Notes under the pieces: generated by a model | Databases searched by the model: none | The model's input: only the letters and a program-made list of their open reading frames with translations | Told to the model about the DNA's origin: nothing | Part shown: piece after piece, positions 29,550 through 37,106 of the stretch | How the letters are laid out: every line of letters starts with the position of its first letter | How positions within the stretch are numbered: the first letter of the stretch is position 1 | Virus record (IMG/VR): IMGVR_UViG_3300010970_000056 | Location: 1-37,806 of that record | Strand: one strand, 5' to 3' | Length of the DNA: 37,806 nucleotides | DNA from: a virus | Position numbers and translations under genes: made by a program

Positions 29550-31162
29550 AAAAGGATGATCCTTACGCTGGGTTAGGCATTTATGAAGATACTGGCGTAG
29601 ACCCCTACGCCGATTTAGGTGTCGTCGAAGTAGCACCTCCGCGCGCTAAGGCGCCGCGTAAAGGTATGGATAAGGCTACGCAAGTAGCTGGCGTCACTAC
29701 TAATGCGCTGCTGCCCTACGCAACCGCGGCGGGGCTTGGCGCGGCTGCGGGGGCGCCGTTTGCGGGCGTAGGTGCTGTCCCCGGTGCTGCGGGCGGCGTG
29801 TTGTCGTTAGGCGTTGCCGATCTTGGCACGGGTATTTACAACCTCGGCGCGTCGCTATTTGACGCTGAACGCATCCCCTTGCCGTCAGAGACTATTAGCA
29901 AGGGGTATAGAAGTGTCGGTATTGGCCGCGCTCCCGAAACGCGCGGCGAACAAGTGTACAGCGACGTTCTGCAAGCGGGCGCGTCCGGCTTTGGTCAAGC
30001 GCAAGGATTTAAGACGTTAGCAGACGTAGCTGCATCGCCTCAATCGCAGAACTTTATGCGCCTAATGGGCCAGAACGCCAGAGGCCAGACCGCTGCGTCA
30101 ATGGGCGCTGCTGGCGCGCCGTCTGTCGCGTCAAACTATTTTGATGTGACAAACCCATATGCGTTAATGGCGCTTTCGGTGCCTGCTGCTGTTGTCGGCG
30201 GCAAAGCGGCTACACCTGCAACAAAACCTGTAACTGCTGCTGCGCTGAAAGAAGAGTCCGGTAAGTTATACCGCGCAATGGAAGCTGAAAACGTAAACAT
30301 TGCCCCGCAAGCAATGACTGATTTGGGCGCTGCTGCGCGTACAAAGTTAAGCGGTTTGCGGTATGACCCTGACACAGACAAAGTAGTCAATGAAGCACTA
30401 AAGCTGTTCGACCTCAAGGCTGGTAAGCCAATGACGTATGATATGCTGGAGAAATTTAGGCGTTCAGTCCGCGATCTTCCTTATAGCGAAGCTGGCGGTA
30501 AGCGCGGTACGCCAGATGAGCGCGCTATGGTCAAGGCGCTTGAGGAAGTCATAGATGATTTCATGGATGGTTTGACGCCAGCGCAGACAACGGCTGGCGA
30601 CGCCGCTGCCGCAAATGCGTTTCTTAAACAAGCGCGCGCCGTCCGCGGACGCGGCTATCAAACAGAGACGCTGGAAAATGCGTTTACAAAAGCAACTGCC
30701 ACGTCTGACGCATTAAACTCTAACAAATCTTTTCCGCAAGCCCTTCGAGATGAGTTTGGTAAAATAGCCAAAGACCCGCGTAAGCTGTCAAAGTTTGATA
30801 AGCCGACGCAAGACTTAATTAAGAAAGTCGCCAACGGAACTGCTACGCAAAAGGTTTTGGCGGCGCTTGGCAAACTTTCACCTAGCGCAACCTTGTTCGG
30901 TATGAAAAATATTGGTTACGGCGCGGGCGGCTATATGGCACCGGCGACTACGGCGACAATCGCAGGGGTTACATCGACTGCAAAAGGTGCAGCAAACCGA
31001 ATGACAAAAAGTCAAGCAAACCGTGCGCTTGTCAGCGCCGCCCAGCCCGGCGGTAATATAAAGCCCGGCGGCAGCGGATATTTTCTCCTTTCGCCAACGG
31101 CGCAGCAAAACGTAATGGCGCAGGATCGCGCTAGGGCTAAGAAAAAAACATCCTCCCGCTAA
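29546..31162 (+). CDS. Putative ejection protein with DPYA-LG repeats, 538 aa
   Basis: Start ATG 29546 overlaps the previous stop as ATGA; the frame runs up to 29510 but the upstream TTG is less likely. The first 25 residues contain two copies of a DPYA(G/D)LG motif. A strongly hydrophobic Ala/Gly segment (about 40-95) follows, with predicted membrane-inserting character, then long helical stretches. The C-terminal 90 residues are basic (ARAKKKTSSR at the end). Composition resembles P22 gp16-type internal proteins that form a DNA channel. No catalytic motif visible. Third of the ejection group. Confidence 0.75.
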   Translation: MKKDDPYAGLGIYEDTGVDPYADLGVVEVAPPRAKAPRKGMDKATQVAGVTTNALLPYATAAGLGAAAGAPFAGVGAVPGAAGGVLSLGVADLGTGIYNLGASLFDAERIPLPSETISKGYRSVGIGRAPETRGEQVYSDVLQAGASGFGQAQGFKTLADVAASPQSQNFMRLMGQNARGQTAASMGAAGAPSVASNYFDVTNPYALMALSVPAAVVGGKAATPATKPVTAAALKEESGKLYRAMEAENVNIAPQAMTDLGAAARTKLSGLRYDPDTDKVVNEALKLFDLKAGKPMTYDMLEKFRRSVRDLPYSEAGGKRGTPDERAMVKALEEVIDDFMDGLTPAQTTAGDAAAANAFLKQARAVRGRGYQTETLENAFTKATATSDALNSNKSFPQALRDEFGKIAKDPRKLSKFDKPTQDLIKKVANGTATQKVLAALGKLSPSATLFGMKNIGYGAGGYMAPATTATIAGVTSTAKGAANRMTKSQANRALVSAAQPGGNIKPGGSGYFLLSPTAQQNVMAQDRARAKKKTSSR

Positions 31163-31180
31163 CAATATGAGACGCTAACC

Positions 31181-31360
31181 ATGACTTCTATTGACCAGAC
31201 CCAAGCACAACTCAACACGCACGAACAGGTCTGCGCGTTCAGGTACGAAAGTATCTGTGCGCGGATGAAGCGCATCGAAAGCATTGGTATCGGCGCTGCG
31301 GGTACGATCATCATGCTGCTGGTCGGCATACTGCTGAACCTAGTGCGGAATGGTCTCTAA
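31181..31360 (+). CDS. Small single-pass membrane protein upstream of the endolysin, 59 aa
   Basis: Reads MTSIDQTQAQLNTHEQVCAF, then RYESICARMKRIESIGIGAA, then a hydrophobic helix (residues about 37-54, GTIIMLLVGILLNLV). A soluble, charged N-terminus followed by one membrane segment is typical of a widely occurring phage protein that precedes the endolysin. It may be a holin or antiholin-like membrane protein. Its TAATG junction with the endolysin gene supports a lysis role. Below the 60-residue length often used for gene finding. Confidence 0.7.
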   Translation: MTSIDQTQAQLNTHEQVCAFRYESICARMKRIESIGIGAAGTIIMLLVGILLNLVRNGL

Positions 31361-31752
31361 TGTCCATCATCCTTGGTCAACGTAGCCTGTCACGGCTTGA
31401 GGGTGTACACCCCGACCTTGTCCGCGTCGTCAAGAAGGCGGCACTGCTGTCCGACCTCGACTTCACGGTGCTGGAAGGCTTGCGTACCGTCGAGCGCCAG
31501 AAGCAGTTGGTCAATCAAGGCGCGTCGAAGACAATGAATTCACGTCACATCACTGGACACGCCGTTGATCTGGCGCCCATGATTGGCGGTAAAGTATCAT
31601 GGGATTGGCCGCTGTATCACAGGCTGGCCAAGATCGTGAAGTCCGCTGCGGCGGATGAGAAAGTCCCGCTCCAATGGGGCGGCGATTGGCGTGCTTTCAA
31701 GGACGGCCCACACTGGGAACTGCCTTGGAAGTTTTATCCTAAGGGAGAATGA
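31360..31752 (+). CDS. Endolysin, M15-family peptidase (L-alanyl-D-glutamate type)
   Basis: A 130-residue enzyme that cleaves the peptide cross-links of the cell wall. It shows SRHITGHAVDLAP (residues 61-73), the SxHxxGxAxD motif with zinc-binding His63 and Asp70, and DGPHWEL (115-121), with the third zinc ligand His118 and catalytic-region residues Asp115/Glu120. No signal peptide, so a holin is needed for its escape. The small membrane proteins on both sides fit that role. Length and motif spacing match single-domain phage M15 endolysins. Confidence 0.93.
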   Translation: MSIILGQRSLSRLEGVHPDLVRVVKKAALLSDLDFTVLEGLRTVERQKQLVNQGASKTMNSRHITGHAVDLAPMIGGKVSWDWPLYHRLAKIVKSAAADEKVPLQWGGDWRAFKDGPHWELPWKFYPKGE

Positions 31753-31753
31753 C

Positions 31754-31936
31754 ATGAAATATGTAAGCTGGTTGGTAAATCGTTTGAAAGAACCAAGTAC
31801 TTACGCAGGGTTCGCCGGCCTCGCGCTGGCGTTTGGCCTGTCTGACGCTGAGTGGGCTGCCGTTTCCACAGCGGTAGCTAGTTTGGCAGGCGTAATCGCT
31901 GTGTTCCTGTCTGAGACGCCTGCGCCAGACGCATGA
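31754..31936 (+). CDS. Putative holin, 60 aa
   Basis: Reads MKYVSWLVNRLKEPSTYAGF and ends FLSETPAPDA. Two hydrophobic helices can be drawn (residues about 17-29 and 35-53) separated by a short SDAEW turn. It lies between endolysin and spanin genes, and its stop overlaps the next start as ATGA. The KEPSTYAGFAGLALAFGL opening recurs in small holin-type phage proteins. ATG 31754 has AAGGGAGAATGAC upstream, overlapping the endolysin end. Which of the two lysis-cassette membrane proteins is the holin cannot be decided. Confidence 0.72.
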   Translation: MKYVSWLVNRLKEPSTYAGFAGLALAFGLSDAEWAAVSTAVASLAGVIAVFLSETPAPDA

Positions 31937-32154
31937 TAAAACTACTGTCGTCTTTGCTGTCGTTGCTTGACCGCCTTTGGGCGGCGTGGAGTGAAAACAA
32001 GCTGCGGCAGCAAGGGCGTCAGGAAGCTATCAAGGAAGCGAACGATGAGATTAACAGACAAATCGAACTTGGCGAAGCTGCCATTGATATTCCTGATCCT
32101 GAACGCGATGAGCGGCTGCGCGACCGTTTCGACAGAAGCCGTACCCCTAAATAG
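31933..32154 (+). CDS. Inner-membrane spanin (Rz-like), 73 aa
   Basis: Begins MIKLLSSLLSLLDRLWAAWS, an N-terminal hydrophobic helix acting as the membrane anchor, followed by a charged coiled-coil periplasmic part (KLRQQGRQEAIKEANDEINR). This is the plan of an Rz-type i-spanin, although at 73 residues it is much shorter than lambda Rz (153). The downstream lipoprotein gene starts inside it in another frame, the typical Rz/Rz1 embedded arrangement. Linked by ATGA to the holin gene. Confidence 0.72.
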   Translation: MIKLLSSLLSLLDRLWAAWSENKLRQQGRQEAIKEANDEINRQIELGEAAIDIPDPERDERLRDRFDRSRTPK

Positions 32155-32281
32155 CTATTGTGCTATTGCCAAACCCATCACCTATGACGCGACAAAAGAC
32201 ACGCCTGAGACGGTAGCCGAAGTCGAACTACACAACGGTGTTTTCATTTGCTTGTGCGAGGATGACTGCCCGAAAGGCTGA
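32045..32281 (+). CDS. Outer-membrane lipoprotein spanin (Rz1-like), 78 aa
   Basis: ATG 32045 starts MRLTDKSNLAKLPLIFLILN followed by AMSGC, a signal peptide with lipobox ending at Cys25. The mature part (ATVSTEAVPLNSYC and onward) has the conserved pattern YCAIAKPITY-DATKDTPETVAE and ends in CLCEDDC. The gene overlaps the Rz-like frame by 110 bases, so the 5' part is in another frame inside it. A lipoprotein paired with an i-spanin bridges inner and outer membranes and disrupts the outer one in the last step of lysis. The longer upstream frame to 31967 is not preferred, because the lipobox requires the 32045 start. Confidence 0.82.
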   Translation: MRLTDKSNLAKLPLIFLILNAMSGCATVSTEAVPLNSYCAIAKPITYDATKDTPETVAEVELHNGVFICLCEDDCPKG

Positions 32282-32286
32282 CAGCC

Positions 32287-33462
32287 ATGCCCCCGTTAAA
32301 GATAGACCCTAATCTTTATCAATATTGCACTCCCAGACAGCGCGAAATTCTTGAAGCCATAGACCGCCTTGGAAGCGCCAAAGATGCGTCGATTGAATTG
32401 GGGCTAAACAAAGGCGCCGCAAGCGAGACGTATATCGACGTTAAGCGCAAGGCTGCAAAGATGGGTTATGCTCCTGCCCATGACTTCACTCGGCCAGTGC
32501 CAGAGGGCTTCGTCGCCAAGGGCGTCTCCACTTACTACAACTCCGAAGGCAAGCCATCAGGCCAATGGGTCAAGGCGTCCCTTAGCCATCAGGCACTAGC
32601 GGACGCCATGCGTGATGCCATCGCCGGCTTCAAGGATGAGATACAGCCGGCGGCGGCTATCGCTGCTCCAGCGGCGTCTGAGGAGCATCTGTGCAACCTG
32701 TACACATTTACCGATTACCACTTAGGTATGCTGGCATGGCATCAGGAAGGCGGGGCTGATTGGTCCGTCTCGCTGGCTGAGAAAACTATCATCGCTGCGC
32801 TCATACAAATGGTCAATCAAAGCCCGAACGCACACACAGGGGTACTCAACATTCAAGGGGACTTCTTGCATACGGACGGCAAGACACCTGTGACGCCCGC
32901 GTCGAAGCACGTTCTGGACGCGGACAGTCGCTTCCCCAAAATACGTCGGGCAGCGATACGGATCATCCGCTCACTGGTGACGATCTGTTTGCAGCGCCAT
33001 CAGGAAGTGCAGTTGATTATAGCCGAAGGCAATCACGACGAAGAGAGCGCCGGCTGGCTGTCCGATCTGTTTGCGGTGCACTACGAAGAAGAACCGCGCG
33101 TCACTGTCAACGACAGCGTCCTGCCGTTCTACGTGTTCGAGTGGGGCACTACTATGCTGGGTGTGCATCACGGCCACAAGGTCAAGAACGAAAGTCTGCC
33201 GCTGCTGTTCGCCGCACAGTTTCCGCAAAGCTGGGGTAGGACTACGCGCAGGGAAATACACTGCGGGCACCGACACCATAGGGATGAAAAAGAATATAAT
33301 GGTGTGACAGTTGTGCAACACCCTACACTTAGTGCTAGGGACGCCTACGCTGCGCGCGGCGGCTGGATCGCAGACCGCGCAGCTTGGGCTATCACCTACC
33401 ATAAGAACTACGGCGCCGTTGGCCGCGTCATGGTCACAACTGAAATGCTAAGTGACGCGTAG
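32287..33462 (+). CDS. Metallophosphoesterase with N-terminal helix-turn-helix
   Basis: A 391-residue protein. Residues about 14-62 look like a DNA-binding HTH (QREILEAIDRLGSAKDASIE and LGLNKGAASETY). The C-terminal part shows the calcineurin-type metal sites in order: D143-Y-H145 (TDYHLG), G191-D192 (QGDF), GNHDE (248-252), VHHGH (293-297) and CGHRHH (326-331). It would hydrolyse a phosphodiester or phosphomonoester with two metal ions; phage homologues are linked to replication or DNA repair, with substrate unknown. Last gene of the late strand; it overlaps DUF3310 convergently by 15 bases. Confidence 0.86.
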   Translation: MPPLKIDPNLYQYCTPRQREILEAIDRLGSAKDASIELGLNKGAASETYIDVKRKAAKMGYAPAHDFTRPVPEGFVAKGVSTYYNSEGKPSGQWVKASLSHQALADAMRDAIAGFKDEIQPAAAIAAPAASEEHLCNLYTFTDYHLGMLAWHQEGGADWSVSLAEKTIIAALIQMVNQSPNAHTGVLNIQGDFLHTDGKTPVTPASKHVLDADSRFPKIRRAAIRIIRSLVTICLQRHQEVQLIIAEGNHDEESAGWLSDLFAVHYEEEPRVTVNDSVLPFYVFEWGTTMLGVHHGHKVKNESLPLLFAAQFPQSWGRTTRREIHCGHRHHRDEKEYNGVTVVQHPTLSARDAYAARGGWIADRAAWAITYHKNYGAVGRVMVTTEMLSDA

Positions 33463-33714
33463 GCTGTCGCGCCACCGCTCCAGATACCAGATAGCTTTGC
33501 GTACCTCTTGGCCAACGGCATCCTTGCGGCCCGCGCGGCTGATGTACTTCAGCGCGTTACCGCGGCAGTAACCGGCGAACTCTTCCGGCGACAGTTTGGC
33601 CTGAATGTAGTCGATAGCTTCTATGCCGCCTGACTTGTAATGGTCAGGGTTGACGGCGTCCTTGTACGCCAACGCTTCTGCCCATGACCCAGCGTCGCTC
33701 TTGTCATCTATCAT
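33448..33714 (-). CDS. DUF3310-family protein, 88 aa
   Basis: A small protein with the conserved segments NPDHYKSGGIEAIDYIQAKL (residues about 22-41), PEEFAGYCRGNALKYISRAG (about 43-62) and KAIWYLERWRDSL. These are the signature of DUF3310, a family of phage early proteins with an all-helical fold sometimes called a nucleotide-kinase-like or SaV-like protein; its biochemical role is not settled. ATG 33714 forms ATGA with the upstream gene. The last codons overlap the end of the metallophosphoesterase on the other strand. Confidence 0.87.
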   Translation of the reverse strand: MIDDKSDAGSWAEALAYKDAVNPDHYKSGGIEAIDYIQAKLSPEEFAGYCRGNALKYISRAGRKDAVGQEVRKAIWYLERWRDSLRVT

Positions 33715-33902
33715 TTCTTCAGCCTCTTCATAATCTCGACGCGTTCCCGCGCCGTCCGCATCGCAGAGTACCGCTGGTGCAACCGCCGTGCAAGGGCTGG
33801 CCGCTTGTGCGTCTGCAATTCAACGTCCAGCGCATCTTTCAGTTGGGCTTCCGTAAGGTCGGACAGCACGGCGATCATCGACCGCCAGTTTAGCTTACTC
33901 AT
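33711..33902 (-). CDS. Small basic hypothetical protein, 63 aa
   Basis: Reads MSKLNWRSMIAVLSDLTEAQ, then LKDALDVELQTHKRPALARR, then LHQRYSAMRTARERVEIMKR and LKK. A strongly basic helical protein with SDLTEAQLKDALDVELQTHKRP, a pattern I associate with small phage replication-region proteins. May bind DNA. It is coupled by ATGA to genes on both sides, within the helicase/nuclease operon. No named family. Confidence 0.72.
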   Translation of the reverse strand: MSKLNWRSMIAVLSDLTEAQLKDALDVELQTHKRPALARRLHQRYSAMRTARERVEIMKRLKK

Positions 33903-34102
33903 TTATCAGTTCCATATATCTGCGGTGTGGTTGCGGGGTGATGGACAAACGCCAACTCTAATTCGTCGCGCTCTTTAATAGCTGCGCCTTTCACTATGAT
34001 TGCTGGCGGGCGGTCTTCAAAGTCCTTGTCGTAATAGCCGACCAGCCGTGCGCCTTCGTCGGTCACGGAATGGCAGTAGTATGTAAAAAACTTAGTTTGC
34101 AT
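33899..34102 (-). CDS. Hypothetical protein, 67 aa
   Basis: Reads MQTKFFTYYCHSVTDEGARL, then VGYYDKDFEDRPPAIIVKGA. The start overlaps the end of the helicase gene by 11 bases, and the stop joins the next gene as ATGA, so it is part of this operon. Mixed alpha/beta by composition; no catalytic or zinc motif. Function unknown. Confidence 0.68.
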   Translation of the reverse strand: MQTKFFTYYCHSVTDEGARLVGYYDKDFEDRPPAIIVKGAAIKERDELELAFVHHPATTPQIYGTDK

Positions 34103-35408
34103 CTTTCAATTCCTCTAAGGCTATGTCGGACACCGCACGCTTGTCGTGCAGCGCCGCCCATATACGTTCGTCAATACTCTTCTCGGTCAGCATCACATAG
34201 ACCCACACATCCTTCGTCTGGCCGCTGCGGTGCAGGCGCCCGACCGTCTGTTCGTACAGTTCCAGCGACCAAGGCAGCGACAGGAACACCATGTGGCATC
34301 CGCCATGCTGTAGGTTCAGGCCATGCCCTGCCGACTTAGGGTGGGCCAACAGCAACTCGACTTGCCCTGCGTTCCAATGTTCGATGACGTTAGGGTCGTC
34401 CATCGTCTTTGCGTGCGGGAAGCGGCGCTTTAGTTCTGCCAACTCTTCCTGATAGGTGTAAGCGACGATGGTGTTCGCCCGCTGGTTCTCCGCCAGCAGT
34501 TCTTCCAGCCGGTCAAACTTGTGGTTGCTAAACCAGATGGACGGCGTACCAGCGCCGCGGTTGTAGACAAACCCAGACGCCATCTGTTGCAGCTTGGTCG
34601 TCGCAGCAGCAGCGTTCTGCGCTACAATCTGGTCGCTGCCGAAACGCGTTACATACTCGCGCTTCATTTCATCATACGGCTTGCGGTCGTCCAGCGTGAC
34701 GCGCACCTCAGTAACGTGGCACGGCGGCAGCTTATCCTTGTATTCGCCCGGCTCCAGCACGAACGTCGCAGGGCGGATACGCTTCATGACTTGCTCCAGC
34801 GCGCCGGCTGCGGGAACCCACTGGCCGAAGTCACGGTTGGTGCAGATGAAATACTGCTGCATGAACGCACCCTTGGCGCGGCCCAGCAGACCTTGGTCAA
34901 TAATCTTGCATTGGCCGAAGACATCTTCAAGGCCGTTCGATGTAAACGAGCCTGTCAAGCCCCAACGTATCCTCATCGTAGACATAATTTTCTCCAGTGC
35001 CTTAAAGCGTTTGCCGCTGGGGTTTTTTAACCGCGTCAGTTCGTCAAACACTACTCCGTCAAAACTTGATAAATCCTCTAGCTTATCCAGATTGTCGTAG
35101 TTAATGACGACAACACTAGCATCACTCTTGAGCGCGGCGGCGCGCTGCGACGGGGGGCCAACAGCCAGCGCAGGAGTGATGCTAGACCACTTCGGTGCTT
35201 CCACCGGCCACACATCCGTACAGACGCGCTTGGGCGCCACCACCAGCCAGCGTTTAACGTAGCCGTCCGACAGCATCTCGCCCATCGCCGTCAAGGTAAT
35301 GGCGGTCTTGCCCGCGCCGACAGGCGCAAGGATCATAGCGCGGTCGCGTTCGTACAGGAACGTCGCCGCCTGCTCCTGATACGGCCTTAGTTGAAGCGTT
35401 TTATCCAT
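34092..35408 (-). CDS. SNF2/DEAD-like DNA helicase
   Basis: A 438-residue superfamily 2 ATPase. Walker A PVGAGKTA (residues 29-36), motif II DELT (122-125), motif III GLTGS, then the C-terminal motifs TIVAYTYQEE, SAGHGLNLQHGG and QTVGRLHRSGQ (motif VI with the Arg finger). This is the standard phage helicase found next to VRR-NUC and DUF2800 genes. The frame runs to 35438 from a GTG, but ATG 35408 has AGAGGATGTGGACGC upstream and makes the protein begin at the conserved LRPYQ (Q motif). Overlaps the VRR-NUC gene by 22 bases. Confidence 0.93.
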   Translation of the reverse strand: MDKTLQLRPYQEQAATFLYERDRAMILAPVGAGKTAITLTAMGEMLSDGYVKRWLVVAPKRVCTDVWPVEAPKWSSITPALAVGPPSQRAAALKSDASVVVINYDNLDKLEDLSSFDGVVFDELTRLKNPSGKRFKALEKIMSTMRIRWGLTGSFTSNGLEDVFGQCKIIDQGLLGRAKGAFMQQYFICTNRDFGQWVPAAGALEQVMKRIRPATFVLEPGEYKDKLPPCHVTEVRVTLDDRKPYDEMKREYVTRFGSDQIVAQNAAAATTKLQQMASGFVYNRGAGTPSIWFSNHKFDRLEELLAENQRANTIVAYTYQEELAELKRRFPHAKTMDDPNVIEHWNAGQVELLLAHPKSAGHGLNLQHGGCHMVFLSLPWSLELYEQTVGRLHRSGQTKDVWVYVMLTEKSIDERIWAALHDKRAVSDIALEELKDAN

Positions 35409-35662
35409 GCGTCCACATCCTCTATTGACCACAAGCACGCGTAATGCTGCTTGGTGTGCGTCATTTCATCTGCAAAAATACGCTGCAACGCAGACAGACG
35501 CCCGCCAGCTTTCTTCAGTTCGATGAACCAAGCCTCACCGTTGGGCATACAAGCGATGCGATCAGCAACGCCGACTTGCGTAATGCTGCGGAACTTATAG
35601 GCAAAGCCGCCCGCCGCCCGCACGCGTTTACAGAAGTACCGCTCTATTTCTTTCTCAGTCAT
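35387..35662 (-). CDS. VRR-NUC domain nuclease
   Basis: A 91-residue stand-alone VRR-NUC endonuclease. Residues GVADR (31-35, Asp34) and E48-L-K50 (WFIELKK) form the PD-(D/E)xK catalytic centre, with the conserved Gln60 region downstream (RLSALQRIF). Members are structure-specific or Holliday-junction-related nucleases, and in phages almost always accompany the SNF2-like helicase, as here. First gene of the leftward replication operon, starting 98 bases from the rightward operon. Assignment firm. Confidence 0.93.
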   Translation of the reverse strand: MTEKEIERYFCKRVRAAGGFAYKFRSITQVGVADRIACMPNGEAWFIELKKAGGRLSALQRIFADEMTHTKQHYACLWSIEDVDAWIKRFN

Positions 35663-35701
35663 GACGAAGGGCTACTACAAAATTTTTTGCATTTAAAGGC
35701 C

Positions 35702-35730
35702 TTGCGATAAAAAATGTTGCAGTCTATAAG
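35702..35730 (+). promoter_or_regulatory. Sigma70-like promoter of the rightward replication operon
   Basis: TTGCGA (35702-35707), 17-base spacer, TATAAG (35725-35730). Spacing is ideal and the -10 hexamer is the same as in the early promoter at 7421-7449. It sits in the AT-rich 98-base gap between divergent operons; the leftward promoter could not be fixed by eye. Confidence 0.65.
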
Positions 35731-35760
35731 GGCCGCTCAAACAGTAAAGGAAGGTTCAGT

Positions 35761-35967
35761 ATGATCTGGTTTAAGAGACCGCCTAATGTGGCGATTACAC
35801 AAAAAATAACGGGTGTTTATGGTTCGACCGAAGAGGTTTTTTTAGTGCGGTCGTTTCGCCGCAGTGGCAAACTTTGGTGCATTTGGCGTGGGGAACATGT
35901 ACTACTAAAAAATGACGGAACTTGTGTCGGCACCAGTGTCTTTCCTCTGACTTGGGAGGCACTCTAA
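35761..35967 (+). CDS. Small hypothetical protein, 68 aa
   Basis: First gene of the rightward replication operon, about 30 bases after the predicted -10 element. Reads MIWFKRPPNVAITQKITGVY, then GSTEEVFLVRSFRRSGKLWC. Basic, Trp/Tyr-rich beta-type protein of about one small domain; no zinc or enzyme motif. AAAGGAAGGTTCAGT gives a strong ribosome site. It overlaps the DUF2800 start as TAATG, so the two are coupled. Function unknown. Confidence 0.68.
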   Translation: MIWFKRPPNVAITQKITGVYGSTEEVFLVRSFRRSGKLWCIWRGEHVLLKNDGTCVGTSVFPLTWEAL

Positions 35968-37088
35968 TGCAGCACAGTAAGATAGTCGGCGGCTCGACCG
36001 CCAAGCGCGTCATCGCCTGCCCCGGCAGCGTGGCGCTGGTAGACACCGTCCCGCCAAAGCCCAGCAGCAGCTACGCCGACGAAGGCACGCTCCTGCATGA
36101 CACCATCGCGTCTATATTAGAGAGCGATCTTGACCCGTACAGCTTGGTTGGCACGACCTACGAAAAGACCGTGCTGACCGAAGCGTTGGTCGATGACAAG
36201 CTGATACCGGCGCTGCGCGCGCTGGACGAGATAGACCCCAAGGGGGAGATGGAATATGCGGTTGAAAGCCGGGTTGGTTTTGGTGATTTTCTGCCTGACG
36301 TTTTTGGTTCTACCGATCTTCTTGGTCGCATTGGTGATAGAGCGGTCGTTCTGGATTGGAAGTTTGGCGATGGTGTGGCTGTCGAAGTCGAGGAAAACAG
36401 CCAGCTTCTCTTCTACGCTGCGGCGGCTAAACGCACTGCGGAAACGTCGTGGGCTTTTGAAGGCGCGAAAGAAGTTGAACTAATCATTGTGCAGCCGCCA
36501 TACGTCAAGCGTTGGGTGACAGACCTTGCCCGCGTTGACGCGTTTGAGAAAGAACTTGCCGCTGCCGTCAAGATTGCGATGCAGCCAAACGCGCCGTTGG
36601 CGTCAGGCGACCATTGTAAGTGGTGCGCGGCAAAGCCTGTCTGTCCTATCATGACCGGCGCTGTAGACCGTGCGCTGAAGGCGAAGCTGGAAGCGTTGCC
36701 GGTCGAGCAGATAGCGCATTATCTGGAACAGGTGCCGCTGATTGAAGGGTTCATCAAGGACTTGCAGCAGTTGGCGCATGGGCTTCTGGAAGAAGGACAG
36801 AAAGTCCCCGGATGGAAGCTGGTCAACAAACGCGCCACAAGACAGTGGACAAATGAAGATAAAGCTGTAGCATTCCTAACCGGTGTCGGTGTAGAAGCAT
36901 GGGGTGATCCCAAGCCGCTGTCACCAGCCCAAGCGGAAAAGGCTTTGAAGAAAGCCAAAATAGAATTGCCGGCGGACTTAGTTGTCGCCGTCTCAACAGG
37001 CTCTACCCTTGCGCCGGCGAATGACTCTCGGCCAGAGGTTTTGCAAATCGGACAGATGCTTACCAAAGCTATGTCTAAAATCCAGTAA
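35967..37088 (+). CDS. DUF2800 Cas4/RecB-like PD-(D/E)xK nuclease
   Basis: A 373-residue protein. GSTDLLG (about 36302-36322) with D-W-K (about 36354-36362) gives the PD-(D/E)xK catalytic residues. The following QLLFYAAA is the QxxxY motif of RecB/Cas4 nucleases. A Cys cluster HCKWCAAKPVCP (about 36613-36648) could hold an iron-sulphur or zinc site. Early SYADEGTLLHD is also typical of DUF2800. The frame opens at 35922 but ATG 35967 overlaps the previous stop as TAATG and has GGGAGG upstream. Works with the helicase and VRR-NUC in phage recombination or replication. Confidence 0.88.
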   Translation: MQHSKIVGGSTAKRVIACPGSVALVDTVPPKPSSSYADEGTLLHDTIASILESDLDPYSLVGTTYEKTVLTEALVDDKLIPALRALDEIDPKGEMEYAVESRVGFGDFLPDVFGSTDLLGRIGDRAVVLDWKFGDGVAVEVEENSQLLFYAAAAKRTAETSWAFEGAKEVELIIVQPPYVKRWVTDLARVDAFEKELAAAVKIAMQPNAPLASGDHCKWCAAKPVCPIMTGAVDRALKAKLEALPVEQIAHYLEQVPLIEGFIKDLQQLAHGLLEEGQKVPGWKLVNKRATRQWTNEDKAVAFLTGVGVEAWGDPKPLSPAQAEKALKKAKIELPADLVVAVSTGSTLAPANDSRPEVLQIGQMLTKAMSKIQ

Positions 37089-37106
37089 CAGAAAAGGTAC
37101 AATACA

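Noticed and set aside
35922-35966. Upstream start for the DUF2800 gene
   Set aside because: ATG 35967 has GGGAGG upstream and a TAATG overlap; upstream residues do not fit the family.
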